64,000 bases of DNA from Nakamurella endophytica (GTDB taxonomy: Bacteria > Actinomycetota > Actinomycetes > Mycobacteriales > Nakamurellaceae), in the NCBI RefSeq assembly GCF_014646215.1, contig NZ_BMNA01000003.1, positions 584,744 through 648,743 of the forward strand. Direction: 5' to 3'. Shown piece by piece: positions 7,898 through 15,955 of the stretch. The notes beneath the pieces are model-generated. The model saw nothing but the letters and a program-made list of their open reading frames with translations, did not search any database and was not told the DNA's origin. Within the stretch, counting starts at the first letter, position 1. Each line of letters starts with the position of its first letter. The position numbers and the translations under genes are program-made.

Positions 7898-9592
7898 TCA
7901 GCCGACGCGCAGCTCCGGTCGGGCCGGACCGGTGCCGTGGTCGGCGACCTGCAGGCCGACGGTCACCGACGCGCCGGCGGCGATGGTCCTGGCCCAGTCC
8001 GCGCCCGTGCAGCTGACCCGCCCGCCGCCGACCCGGCACGTCATGCCCCAGGCGTTGACGACGCCGGTCGCGTCCGGGTCGGCCCAGCTGACCGTCCAGC
8101 CGCCGACGGAACCGCGGGCCGGCCGTACCACCAGCTGGGCGACGTACCCGGCGTTCCACGAGGACTGCAAGGTCCAGGCCGCCGTGACGGCGCCCGGCGT
8201 CCCCGAAGGGCCTGGCGCCGGCACCGAGGTGCCGGTGGAGGAGGTGCTGCCGGACGGGGCGGGGCTGGACGAAGCGGGACCCGAGGCGGCGCGGCCGGAC
8301 GGCGCGGGGTTGGACGGGGCGGGACCGGAGGGTGCGGGGTTGGACGGGGCGGGCGTCGGCGCCGGCGTCGTGGGCACCGTCCGCCCCAGCAGCGGCGCGA
8401 GCGCCTGCAGCTTGGCGGTCTGCGGGGTCACCCAGTCGTCGGCCAGCAGGCCGCCGGTGTCGCCGCTGTTCGGGTTGTAGTCCCAGTAGGCCCAGCCGGC
8501 GCCGGTCGTGCCGAGGTAGCGCACCAGCGCGGTCAGCCACTGCCGGTCCGAGGTGGTCTCCAGCTTGGTGCCGAACTCGCCGAGCAGCACCGGCGCGGTG
8601 CCGGTCTTCTGCAGGTAGCCCCAGTTGCGGTCCCAGACGCCGGTCAGGTTGGCCGGGTAGTCGGCCGCCGAGAACCACGGCTGCGCGTAGACGCTGGCCG
8701 GGTAGTCGTGCGGCGAGTAGACGAGCCGGCCGGGCACGGACAGCCGCACCGGGTGGGTCGCGGCGTCGACCAGCGACCCGCCCCACCAGGTCGTCCGGCC
8801 GTCGAGGGACCGCTCCACGCCCTCCACCAGTACGAGCAGGTTGCGGTTGGCGGCGAGCACCGCGTTCCCGGCCCGGGTGGCCGCTGCCGCCCAGTCGCGG
8901 GCCGGATCGCCGCATCCCCAGCAGGCGGCGCCGTGCGGCTCGTTGTGCAGGTCGGCGCCGATCACCGTGGGATCCGCGGCGTACCGGCGGGCCAGCGTCA
9001 CCCAGTCGGCGATCCAGCGCTGCTCCGGGACCGCGGCCGTGTACCAGAGCTCGGACTGCGCGGACGTCTCCGGCCGGTGCCGGTCGAGCAGCACCTTCAG
9101 ACCGTGCGCACGGGCCGAGGCCACGACGGCGTCCATGACCTGCTGTCCGGTCCGGTGCTGCAGGGTCGGGTTCTTGACCGCGTCGACGCCCGTCGCGGGC
9201 GCGGCCAGGCATTGGTTGGACCACGGCAGCCGGACGGTGTTGAAGCCCCAGGAGGCGATCTGGGCCATGCCGGCGTCCAGGCCGATCTGCCACAGCCCGT
9301 GGGGCGCGCAGTTCGACGTCTCCAGCCCGAACCAGTTGACCGCCTTGATCTGCACCGGCGCGCCGGACGCGTCCACGACCGCCGAGCCGCTGGTGTGCAG
9401 CCAGCCGTCGCCCAACGCGGCCGCGGCCGGCCGGGCGGCCTGCGCGACCGGGGCGGCGGGTCCGGCGCCGGGCGCCGCATCTGCGGTCCCGGTCAGCACG
9501 AACGCGGTGACGGCAGTCAGCAGCAGGGGAGCCAGGGTCGCCAGGATGGCGTGGATCCGGCGCTGCGGGCGGTCGGCGACGGGCTGTGTCAC
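7898..9592 (-). CDS. Secreted GH5 endoglucanase with CBM2 cellulose-binding module
   Basis: From GTG 9592 the protein has 564 residues. A signal peptide (about 1-40, ending near TADAAPG) is followed by a GH5 catalytic domain (about 55-390) with the acid/base in LHNEPHG and the nucleophile in LLGEFGTK. A Pro/Ala/Ser linker with PAPSNPAPSG repeats leads to a C-terminal CBM2 (about 475-564). It should cleave beta-1,4-glucan outside the cell. One family motif reads LLDRHRPET where many relatives have a LDxH segment. TACTCT lies 6 bases before the GTG with no ribosome site, pointing to a leaderless mRNA. A longer upstream frame exists but lacks signal-peptide features. Confidence 0.9.
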   Translation of the reverse strand: MTQPVADRPQRRIHAILATLAPLLLTAVTAFVLTGTADAAPGAGPAAPVAQAARPAAAALGDGWLHTSGSAVVDASGAPVQIKAVNWFGLETSNCAPHGLWQIGLDAGMAQIASWGFNTVRLPWSNQCLAAPATGVDAVKNPTLQHRTGQQVMDAVVASARAHGLKVLLDRHRPETSAQSELWYTAAVPEQRWIADWVTLARRYAADPTVIGADLHNEPHGAACWGCGDPARDWAAAATRAGNAVLAANRNLLVLVEGVERSLDGRTTWWGGSLVDAATHPVRLSVPGRLVYSPHDYPASVYAQPWFSAADYPANLTGVWDRNWGYLQKTGTAPVLLGEFGTKLETTSDRQWLTALVRYLGTTGAGWAYWDYNPNSGDTGGLLADDWVTPQTAKLQALAPLLGRTVPTTPAPTPAPSNPAPSGPAPSNPAPSGRAASGPASSSPAPSGSTSSTGTSVPAPGPSGTPGAVTAAWTLQSSWNAGYVAQLVVRPARGSVGGWTVSWADPDATGVVNAWGMTCRVGGGRVSCTGADWARTIAAGASVTVGLQVADHGTGPARPELRVG

Positions 9593-9673
9593 CCGGGAAG
9601 AGTAAGGGGATGCCCACCCCCGTCCCCGCCCATCACCCGGCCGGCCTTGTCCGGTGCCTGGCGTCCACCGACG

Positions 9674-9710
9674 CACCGTGACCTGCGGCGATGGGATCGC
9701 AGGTGCGGTG
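9674..9710 (-). terminator. Hairpin downstream of the MarR gene
   Basis: CACCG-TG-ACCTGCG pairs with CGCAGGT-G-CGGTG around a 9-11 base loop. It lies between the MarR stop (9813) and the cellulase start, so it may end the MarR transcript. The rest of 9593-9812 shows no gene. Confidence 0.4.
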
Positions 9711-9812
9711 ACCCGGACGGGGCCCGGCGCCGCACGCAGCGTCACCGCCTTGCGGTGTGTCCCCACCGGACGGTCGTCCGCGGTCCCGGACGGGTGTTTC
9801 TCGCCCCGCCGG

Positions 9813-10376
9813 TCACTCGGTGCAGCAGTCGGCGGCGCCCTCGGCGCCCGCGGCCGGCAGCGGCGCGCCGGCCAGGCCACCGAGCACCCGATCGGCGATC
9901 CGCCGCCCGAAGGTGCCGAGCTGCCGCACCTCCTGCGCGTCCAGCGGCTCGATGACCAGGTCGCGCACGGACCGGACGTGACCCGGTGCGGTGGCCACCA
10001 CCTTGTCCCAGCCGGCCGCGGTCAGCGTCGCCGTCGTGTACCGGGCGTTGTCCGGGTCCGGGGCGCGCCGCACCCAGCCGTGCTGCTCCAGCCGCTTGAC
10101 GACGTTCGACAGCCGCGACAGGGATCCGTTGACCAGACCCGCGAGGTCGCTCATCCGCGCGGTCCGGCCCTCGACCATGGACAGCGAGCTCAGCACCAGG
10201 TAGTCGAACAGCCCGATGCCCGCCTCGCGCTGCAGTCGCCCGTCCAGTGCGGCCGGCAGCCGCAGCATCATCGCCACCACGGCGAGCCAGGCGGCGGTCT
10301 CGTCGTCGGAGAGCCAGCGCACGTCGGGCGGATCCGCACCCGGCGCGTCCGGCAACGGCTCGGTGTCCGCGGCCAT
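9813..10376 (-). CDS. MarR-family transcriptional regulator
   Basis: A 187-residue winged-helix protein. The central region (FDYLVLSSLSMVEGRTARMS, then LAGLVNGSLSRLSNVVKRLE as the recognition helix and the wing around RRAPDPDNARYTTATLT) is typical of MarR. The start is placed at ATG 10376; an upstream ATG at 10424 lies inside an operator palindrome and is less likely. The C-terminus carries a CC pair (ADCCTE), possibly redox- or metal-sensing, which is inference. The gene is divergent from azoR with two identical palindromes between them, so it most likely represses itself and the reductase until an electrophile or quinone-like ligand binds. Confidence 0.88.
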   Translation of the reverse strand: MAADTEPLPDAPGADPPDVRWLSDDETAAWLAVVAMMLRLPAALDGRLQREAGIGLFDYLVLSSLSMVEGRTARMSDLAGLVNGSLSRLSNVVKRLEQHGWVRRAPDPDNARYTTATLTAAGWDKVVATAPGHVRSVRDLVIEPLDAQEVRQLGTFGRRIADRVLGGLAGAPLPAAGAEGAADCCTE

Positions 10377-10413
10377 CGTCGGATGGTACCGACGGGGCTG
10401 TGACGCACGCCGG

Positions 10414-10462
10414 ACTTCAAGCATGAAGCATCGGTGCTACGGTTACTTCAAGCATGAAGTAA
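10414..10462. promoter_or_regulatory. Twin MarR operators and azoR promoter
   Basis: Two copies of ACTTCA-AGCA-TGAAG occur at 10414-10428 and 10445-10460. The second extends to a perfect 8-bp-arm palindrome TTACTTCA-N4-TGAAGTAA (10443-10462). Their centres are 31 bp apart, about three helix turns, so both face the same side of DNA. A possible azoR promoter lies between: TTCAAG (10416) and TACGGT (10438), 16 bp apart. Repressor bound at both would cover the -35 and the start point. Confidence 0.75.
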
Positions 10463-10480
10463 CCAACCGAGGAGGACGTC

Positions 10481-11122
10481 GTGCCCCTGTTCCGTCTGGA
10501 CGCCAGCATCCGAGCCGAGGGATCGGCCAGCCGCGAGATCGCGGACATCGTCGAGGCCGAGTGGCTGGCGGTGCATCCCGGCGACCGGATCGAGCGCCGG
10601 CACATCGGCGTCGACCCGCTGCCCGCCGACGCCTGGGGCCACGCCCTCGCGGCGCGCGGGGTGCCGGAGGCCGAGCGGACGCCGGAACAGCGGGCCGCCG
10701 TCGAGCTCGCCGCCGCGTTGGTCGACGAGCTGCTCGCCGCCGACGCCGTCCTGCTGGCCGTGCCGCTGTACAACTTCGGCGTCTCCCAGCACGTCAAGAC
10801 CTGGTTCGACCTGGTGATCACCGACCCCAGGGCCGCGGCCGGCGGCCCGCCGCTGCTGCAGGGCACGCCGGTGGTGCTGGCCACCGTGCGCGGCGGCGCC
10901 TACGGCGCCGGGACGCCCCGCGAGGGTTGGGACCACTCGACGGGCTACCTGCGCCGCATCCTGGCCGACGTCTGGGGCGCCGACCTGACCGTCATCGAGC
11001 GCGAGTTCACGCTGGTCGGCGTCAACCCGGCGCTGGACCAGTTCGCCGACCTGGCTTCGCAGATGCACGCCGGCGCGCTGGACTCGGCGCGGGAGGCCGG
11101 CAAGGCACTGGCCGTCGCGTAG
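10481..11122 (+). CDS. azoR: FMN-dependent NAD(P)H:quinone/azo reductase
   Basis: A 213-residue flavodoxin-2-fold protein. The N-terminal LDASIRAEGSASREIA is the FMN phosphate-binding region; PLYNFGVSQHVKTWFD (about residues 96-111) and the GGAYG loop (about 145) are hallmark AzoR motifs. It carries out two-electron reduction of quinones or azo compounds with NAD(P)H in the cytoplasm, usually as detoxification. The GTG start is backed by GAGGAGG 6-8 bases upstream. It is controlled by the divergent MarR through the twin operators. Confidence 0.9.
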   Translation: MPLFRLDASIRAEGSASREIADIVEAEWLAVHPGDRIERRHIGVDPLPADAWGHALAARGVPEAERTPEQRAAVELAAALVDELLAADAVLLAVPLYNFGVSQHVKTWFDLVITDPRAAAGGPPLLQGTPVVLATVRGGAYGAGTPREGWDHSTGYLRRILADVWGADLTVIEREFTLVGVNPALDQFADLASQMHAGALDSAREAGKALAVA

Positions 11123-11205
11123 CGATCGGGGCCGACCGCGGTCGTGCTCGGGCTACCATCGCGCCGACCGCAGCGGGTGGTCCGGGCGGGGCGTCGGAGG
11201 TCGGG

Positions 11206-11979
11206 GTGCGGGCGGTCGCCGTGGCGCTGTGGACGGTCTTCGCGGCCGTGCTGGCGCTCTCGGTCCAGGCGCTCACGCCGCCGCCGCCGGCCTACGTGGC
11301 GCTCGGGGATTCGTACTCGGCCGGCGTGGGGGCCGGCGACACCGGTGACTGCGGGCGCAGCCCGCACGCCTTCCCGGCGCTCTGGGCGGCCGCCCACCCC
11401 GACGTGCGGTTCACCAGCCTGGCCTGCTCCGGCGCGCGCACTCAGGACGTGCTCACCGCGCAGATCCCGGCGGTGCCGGCCGGCACCACGTTGGTCAGCC
11501 TGACGGTGGGCGGCAACGACGTCGGCTTCAGCTCGGTGATGACCGCCTGCGCCCTGCACCGGGGCAACTGCACCCCGGCCGTCCGGCAGGCCGAGGACAC
11601 CGTCCGCACCGTGCTGCCCGCGGCGCTGGACGCGATCGGCGCCGCCCTGGCCGCCCGGGCTCCCGGCGCCAAGGTCGTCGTGGTGGGTTATCCGGAGTTC
11701 TACCGGACCGGCGCCTGGTGGTGCGCCGGGATCGGCGGGGGGACACGTTCCGACATCAACCACGGGATCGCCCTGCTGGACGACGCGCTGGCGGCCGCCG
11801 CCACGCGGCACGGCTGGACCTTCGTCGACGTGCGCGGGGCGTGGTCCGGCCACCAGCTCTGCAGCGGCCACAAGTGGTTGCACGCCGCGGACCTGCGCGA
11901 CCTGGGGGAGTCGTACCACCCGACCGCGGCCGGGCAGTCGCAGGGCTACCTGCCGGCCTTCACCGCCGCGGCGGGTTGA
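11206..11979 (+). CDS. Secreted SGNH/GDSL esterase-lipase
   Basis: A 257-residue protein starting at GTG 11206 after GGAGG. A hydrophobic signal/anchor spans residues 3-23. SGNH blocks are clear: GDSYSAG (nucleophile serine near residue 37), VGGND (block III) and SYHPTAAGQ (block V histidine, near 244). Six or more cysteines suggest disulfides outside the cell, as in Streptomyces/mycobacterial SGNH lipases. It hydrolyses ester bonds; the substrate (lipid, acetyl-sugar or other) is unknown. TACCAT at 11154 could be its -10 element. It follows azoR by 84 bases and probably has its own promoter. Confidence 0.88.
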   Translation: MRAVAVALWTVFAAVLALSVQALTPPPPAYVALGDSYSAGVGAGDTGDCGRSPHAFPALWAAAHPDVRFTSLACSGARTQDVLTAQIPAVPAGTTLVSLTVGGNDVGFSSVMTACALHRGNCTPAVRQAEDTVRTVLPAALDAIGAALAARAPGAKVVVVGYPEFYRTGAWWCAGIGGGTRSDINHGIALLDDALAAAATRHGWTFVDVRGAWSGHQLCSGHKWLHAADLRDLGESYHPTAAGQSQGYLPAFTAAAG

Positions 11980-12022
11980 CCCCGCGGCCTCCCCGGTACC
12001 GCGAGGGTCGGCCGCGGGCGGG

Positions 12023-12214
12023 CTACCGGTCGGTGCGGTTGTCCTGCGCGAGGTCGTTCGCGAACTCGTCCGGCTCGTCCGACTGCGGCGCCGAGTTGGT
12101 CGCCTGCTCGCGCCGGACGTCATGGGTCTGCGCGTGGTGCCCCTGGGGTCCGCCCTGGTCGGAGTACGGCTCCCTGCGGTCCCCCGTGCTGTGGTCGTCG
12201 GTGCGGTGCGCCAT
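12023..12214 (-). CDS. Small hydrophilic hypothetical protein
   Basis: A 63-residue protein, rich in Asp, Gln, His and Arg, with no hydrophobic segment. GAGGAG precedes the ATG by 9 bases. No domain is recognised. Similar disordered small proteins are common in actinomycetes. It lies between convergent and divergent neighbours with its own upstream region. Confidence 0.5.
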   Translation of the reverse strand: MAHRTDDHSTGDRREPYSDQGGPQGHHAQTHDVRREQATNSAPQSDEPDEFANDLAQDNRTDR

Positions 12215-12327
12215 CTCGACGTCTCCTCGTGGTCGAGGCCGCACGGCGGAGGCCGGCGGGTGCCGTCCCGGCCGTACGGACCTGGACGGTCGACGCTACC
12301 GGCCGCCCCGACCGGCCCGTGACCGGC

Positions 12328-12840
12328 TCAGGTGACCGGCACGATGCGCGCGGTCACCAGGCGCCCGTCGGCGATCTCGAGCCATCCCACGGTGCCGTGC
12401 GGCTGCCGGCGCCGGTCGGTCGGCGACCCGGGGTTGAAGATCCGCACCGGCACGCCCGAACTCTCCGCGGGTACGTCCATCGGGATGTGCGAGTGTCCGA
12501 ACACCACGAGATCGGCGGTGGGGAAGCGGCGGTGCATCCGTGCCGGGCGGCCGGCGGCCGGTCCGGAGTCGTGGATCATCGCGACCCGCAGCCCGCCCAC
12601 CTCGCCCTCCCACGTCGGCGTGGCGCCCCAGGCGGCGACCTCCGGTCCGTCGTTGTTGCCCGCGACGACGTGTACCGGCGCGAAGGCGGCCAGCTCGTCG
12701 AGCACCGACGGCACGCAGACGTCCCCGGCGTGCAGCACCAGGTCCGCGTCGGCCAGCACCGCCGCGACCCCGGGCGGGAGCCCTTTCCAGTGCCGGGGGG
12801 CATGGGTGTCGGACACGACGGCGACGCGCACGGCGGGCAT
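12328..12840 (-). CDS. YfcE/MJ0936-type metallophosphoesterase
   Basis: A 170-residue calcineurin-like phosphoesterase with all metal-ligand motifs: SDTH (residues 10-13), HAGD (about 40), GNND (about 62) and GHSH (about 119). Members hydrolyse phosphodiesters with Mn2+/Ni2+; the physiological substrate is usually unknown. ATG 12840 has CAGAAT 6 bases upstream, consistent with a leaderless transcript. It is divergent from the GNAT-like gene, 40 bases away. Confidence 0.88.
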   Translation of the reverse strand: MPAVRVAVVSDTHAPRHWKGLPPGVAAVLADADLVLHAGDVCVPSVLDELAAFAPVHVVAGNNDGPEVAAWGATPTWEGEVGGLRVAMIHDSGPAAGRPARMHRRFPTADLVVFGHSHIPMDVPAESSGVPVRIFNPGSPTDRRRQPHGTVGWLEIADGRLVTARIVPVT

Positions 12841-12880
12841 CGGCCGATTCTGCCCCGGCCGGCCGTGGCAGGGTCGTCCC

Positions 12881-13384
12881 GTGACCGCCCCCGCCGCCGA
12901 CTGGCTCCCCGCGGACTTCGTCCACCCCGTGCGGGTCGAGGTCGGCCCGCACCACCACCTGCGGCCGATCCGCGCCGCCGACGTCGACCTGGACATGGTG
13001 GCCGTCCTGGGATCGCAGGAACGCCTGTGGTCCGTCTACGGACGGGCCTGGGGATGGCCGCCGGCCACCATGACCCGCGAGCAGGATCGCGAGGACCTGG
13101 CCCGGCACGAGGCCGAGATCGAGGCCCACCAGAGCTTCAACTACGCGCTCTTCGACGAGGCGGAGACGGCCCTACTGGGCTGCGTGTACATCGATCCGGG
13201 GCGGCCCGGCGCCGACGCGGACGTCTCGTGGTGGGTGGTGGACGCGCTGGTCGGGTCCGACGTCGAGCGGGCGCTCGACGAGACGGTGCCGCGGTGGCTC
13301 GCCCGGGACTGGCCCTTCCGGTCGCCGCGACTGCTGCGCAGCGACACGGACTGGGCGGAGTGGATCTCGCTGCCGGACGCCTGA
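12881..13384 (+). CDS. GNAT-like acetyltransferase, divergent
   Basis: A 167-residue protein. The N-terminal half (LRPIRAADVDLDMVA, then TREQDREDLARHEAEIE) and ALLGCVYIDP match the beta-strand pattern of GNAT N-acetyltransferases; the acetyl-CoA loop is weak, so catalytic ability is uncertain. It starts at GTG 12881 with CAGGGT 6 bases before. A potassium channel gene follows 21 bases downstream and may be cotranscribed. The target is unknown. Confidence 0.6.
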   Translation: MTAPAADWLPADFVHPVRVEVGPHHHLRPIRAADVDLDMVAVLGSQERLWSVYGRAWGWPPATMTREQDREDLARHEAEIEAHQSFNYALFDEAETALLGCVYIDPGRPGADADVSWWVVDALVGSDVERALDETVPRWLARDWPFRSPRLLRSDTDWAEWISLPDA

Positions 13385-13405
13385 CCCGGCTGTCATGCTG
13401 CGGCC

Positions 13406-14269
13406 ATGCGTCGTTCGGCCGCCGGGCCCCTGGGCAGCACCGCCCTGGACCCGGACGATCCCGGCGCCGACCCGGAGACCGATCCCCGGGCCGCCGCATA
13501 CCGGCGCTGGGAACGCAGCGCCGAGCTGCCCCTGATGGCGGCCGCCGTGGTGTTCCTGGCCGCGTACTCCTGGGAGGTGCTCGCCGACCTGCACGGCCGG
13601 TGGTGGCGGGTCGCGAGCATCGTGCAATGGCTGACCTGGGTGGTCTTCGTCGTCGACTACGTCGGCCGGCTGGTGCTGGTGACCCACCGCCGCCGGTGGG
13701 TGCTCCGGCACCTGGTCGACCTGGCCATCGTGCTGCTGCCGATGCTGCGGCCGCTGCGCCTGCTCCGCCTGGTCACCCTGCTGTCGATCTTCCAGCGCTC
13801 GGCCGGCGTGAAGCTGCACGGCCGGGTGGTCGTGTACATCTGCGGGTCCACCCTGTCGCTGGTCTACGTCGCCGGGCTGGCCGTGCTGCAGGCGGAGCGG
13901 CACGCCCCGCACGCCACCATCCGCAGCTTCGGGCTGGCGCTGTGGTGGGCCGCCACCACCATCACCACGGTCGGCTACGGCGACCTCTACCCGGTCACGG
14001 TCACCGGCCGGTGCGTCGCCGTGGCACTGATGATCGGCGGCATCGCGCTGGTCGGCATGGTCACCGCCACCATCGCCTCGATGCTGCTGCGCCGGATCGC
14101 CCAGCAGGACGACGCGGAGCAGGCCGCCACCCGCGCCCAGGTGCAGGCCCTGTCGGACCGCATCGGTGAGCTGACCGAGCTCCTCGCGCAGCGGCGTTCG
14201 GTCGAGTCGGGGGCGGACGGCGGGCACCGGGCGGGCGACGCCGTGACGGTTGCCGACCGGACCGGGTAG
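13406..14269 (+). CDS. Voltage-gated-like potassium channel (6TM)
   Basis: The 287-residue membrane protein has helices S1-S4 in about residues 40-130, including an arginine-bearing S4-like segment (RPLRLLRLV). The pore carries the K+ selectivity filter TTVGYGD (about 187-193), followed by an inner helix. The C-terminal tail (about 235-287) is predicted coiled coil/disordered, with no RCK or cyclic-nucleotide domain. It forms a tetrameric K+ channel in the plasma membrane. The start ATG has CATGCT 6 bases upstream. Confidence 0.9.
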   Translation: MRRSAAGPLGSTALDPDDPGADPETDPRAAAYRRWERSAELPLMAAAVVFLAAYSWEVLADLHGRWWRVASIVQWLTWVVFVVDYVGRLVLVTHRRRWVLRHLVDLAIVLLPMLRPLRLLRLVTLLSIFQRSAGVKLHGRVVVYICGSTLSLVYVAGLAVLQAERHAPHATIRSFGLALWWAATTITTVGYGDLYPVTVTGRCVAVALMIGGIALVGMVTATIASMLLRRIAQQDDAEQAATRAQVQALSDRIGELTELLAQRRSVESGADGGHRAGDAVTVADRTG

Positions 14270-14334
14270 GGCCCGGCGGGTGAACCCGGAGCCCGGCCCT
14301 TGGGGGCCTGGACACCGGGTGGGATCATCGTCCC

Positions 14335-15840
14335 GTGGTGGACACCGCGCAGTCCAGAGCCCAGACCATCGCCTACCCGTCACCGGACGCCCGGCCCAGC
14401 CGGCGCGACTCCGAGCACGTCGCCCCGCACGTGGTGGTGCTCTTCGGCGCCACCGGCGACCTGGCGCGACGCAAGCTGCTGCCCGGCCTGGCGCACCTGT
14501 CGGTGTCGTCGCTGGCCCCGGACATCGAGATCGTCGGCACCTCGCTGGAGGACTACGACGACGAGTCGTTCAAGACCTTCGCCCGCAAGGCGATCGAGGA
14601 GTTCGGCAGCCACAAGCTCTCCGAGGAGCAGTGGACCGCCTTCGCGCCGCGACTGCGGTACGTGCCGCAGAGCGCCGGCCCGGACGCGCTGGCCCAGGCC
14701 GTGGCCGACGCCGAGGCCGAGCTGGGCGAGGAGGTGCGCCGGCTGCACTACCTGAGCGTGCCGCCCAAGGCCGCGCTGCAGGTGATCACCATGCTCGACG
14801 AGGCCAAGCTGGTCGAGCGGTCCCGGGTGGTCATGGAGAAGCCGTTCGGCACCGACCTGGACAGCGCCATCGTGCTGAACGACCAGGTCCACGAGGTCTT
14901 CGCCGAGTCGCAGATCTTCCGCATCGACCACTTCCTGGGCAAGGAGGCGGCGCAGAACATCCTGGCGTTCCGCTTCGCCAACGGGCTGTTCGAACCGATC
15001 TGGAACCGCAACTTCATCGACCACATCCAGATCGACATCCCCGAGACGCTGGGCCTGGACCGCAGGGCCGGCTTCTACGAGTCGACCGGGGCCTACAAGG
15101 ACATGGTGGTCACCCACCTGTTCCAGGTCATGGCGTTCGTCGCGATGGAGCCGCCGACCGCCCTGGAGCCGCGGGCGATCAGCGAGGAGAAGAACAAGGT
15201 CTTCCGGTCGCTGCTGCCGGTGAAGCCGGAGCACGTCGTCCGCGGCCAGTACAGCGGCTACCGGATGGAGGAGGGCGTCGCGCGCGAGTCCGACACCGAG
15301 ACCTTCATCGCGCTCAAGGTCGGCATCGACAACTGGCGCTGGGCCGGGGTGCCGTTCTACCTGCGCACCGGAAAGCGCATGGCCGAGGGGCAGCGGATCA
15401 TCTCGATCGCCTTCAAGGAGGCGCCCAAGAGCATGTTCCCGGCCGGCTCCGGCGTCGGGTCGCAGGGTCCGGACCACCTGACCTTCGACCTGGCGGACGA
15501 GTCCAAGGTGTCGCTGTCGTTCTACGGCAAGCGGCCGGGGCCGGGCATGAAGCTCGACAAGCTGTCCATGCAGTTCTCGACGCACGAGACCGAGCGGGCG
15601 GGCGACGTCCTGGAGGCCTACGAGCGGCTGATCCTGGACGCCATGCGCGGGGACCACACCTTGTTCACGACGGCGGAGGGCATCGAGAGCCTGTGGGAAC
15701 GGTCCATCCCGCTGCTCGACGACCCGCCGCCGGTGAAGATGTACCCGCCGGGCACCTGGGGGCCCAATGCCATCCACCAGCTCATCGCGCCGCACGCCTG
15801 GCGGTTGCCGTTCGAACGGGCCTGGCGACAGGCGCGGTGA
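14335..15840 (+). CDS. zwf: Glucose-6-phosphate 1-dehydrogenase, second copy
   Basis: The 501-residue enzyme has GATGDLA at about residues 38-44 and RIDHFLGKE near 196. This is the more typical bacterial form; compared with the copy at 983, the region between these motifs differs markedly. It catalyses the same NAD(P)+-linked oxidation feeding the pentose phosphate pathway. GTG 14335 is used here, with GTG 14338 as an alternative; GATCAT lies 6 bases upstream. It has no pentose-phosphate neighbours; the flanking genes are a K+ channel and a diguanylate cyclase. Confidence 0.92.
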   Translation: MVDTAQSRAQTIAYPSPDARPSRRDSEHVAPHVVVLFGATGDLARRKLLPGLAHLSVSSLAPDIEIVGTSLEDYDDESFKTFARKAIEEFGSHKLSEEQWTAFAPRLRYVPQSAGPDALAQAVADAEAELGEEVRRLHYLSVPPKAALQVITMLDEAKLVERSRVVMEKPFGTDLDSAIVLNDQVHEVFAESQIFRIDHFLGKEAAQNILAFRFANGLFEPIWNRNFIDHIQIDIPETLGLDRRAGFYESTGAYKDMVVTHLFQVMAFVAMEPPTALEPRAISEEKNKVFRSLLPVKPEHVVRGQYSGYRMEEGVARESDTETFIALKVGIDNWRWAGVPFYLRTGKRMAEGQRIISIAFKEAPKSMFPAGSGVGSQGPDHLTFDLADESKVSLSFYGKRPGPGMKLDKLSMQFSTHETERAGDVLEAYERLILDAMRGDHTLFTTAEGIESLWERSIPLLDDPPPVKMYPPGTWGPNAIHQLIAPHAWRLPFERAWRQAR

Positions 15841-15867
15841 CCGTCCGTGACACAGGTGTCTCGTCGA

Positions 15868-15937
15868 TTCACGCTGCGTGAACCGCGGGTAGTGGTTACT
15901 CTCTGAACGGTTGCTGACACCGAGCGTCAGCAACCGT
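15868..15937 (+). promoter_or_regulatory. Promoter region of the diguanylate cyclase with two palindromes
   Basis: Palindrome 1: TTCACG-CTG-CGTGAA at 15868-15882. A -10-like TACTCT is at 15897-15902. Palindrome 2: a perfect 12-bp-arm inverted repeat, ACGGTTGCTGAC (15907-15918) and its complement (15926-15937), with a 7-base loop. The first sits where a -35 or operator would be; the second starts about at the predicted transcription start, so it would form a stem at the 5' end of the mRNA or be a repressor site. Confidence 0.6.
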
Positions 15938-15955
15938 CTGCGGGGAGGTGTGGCG

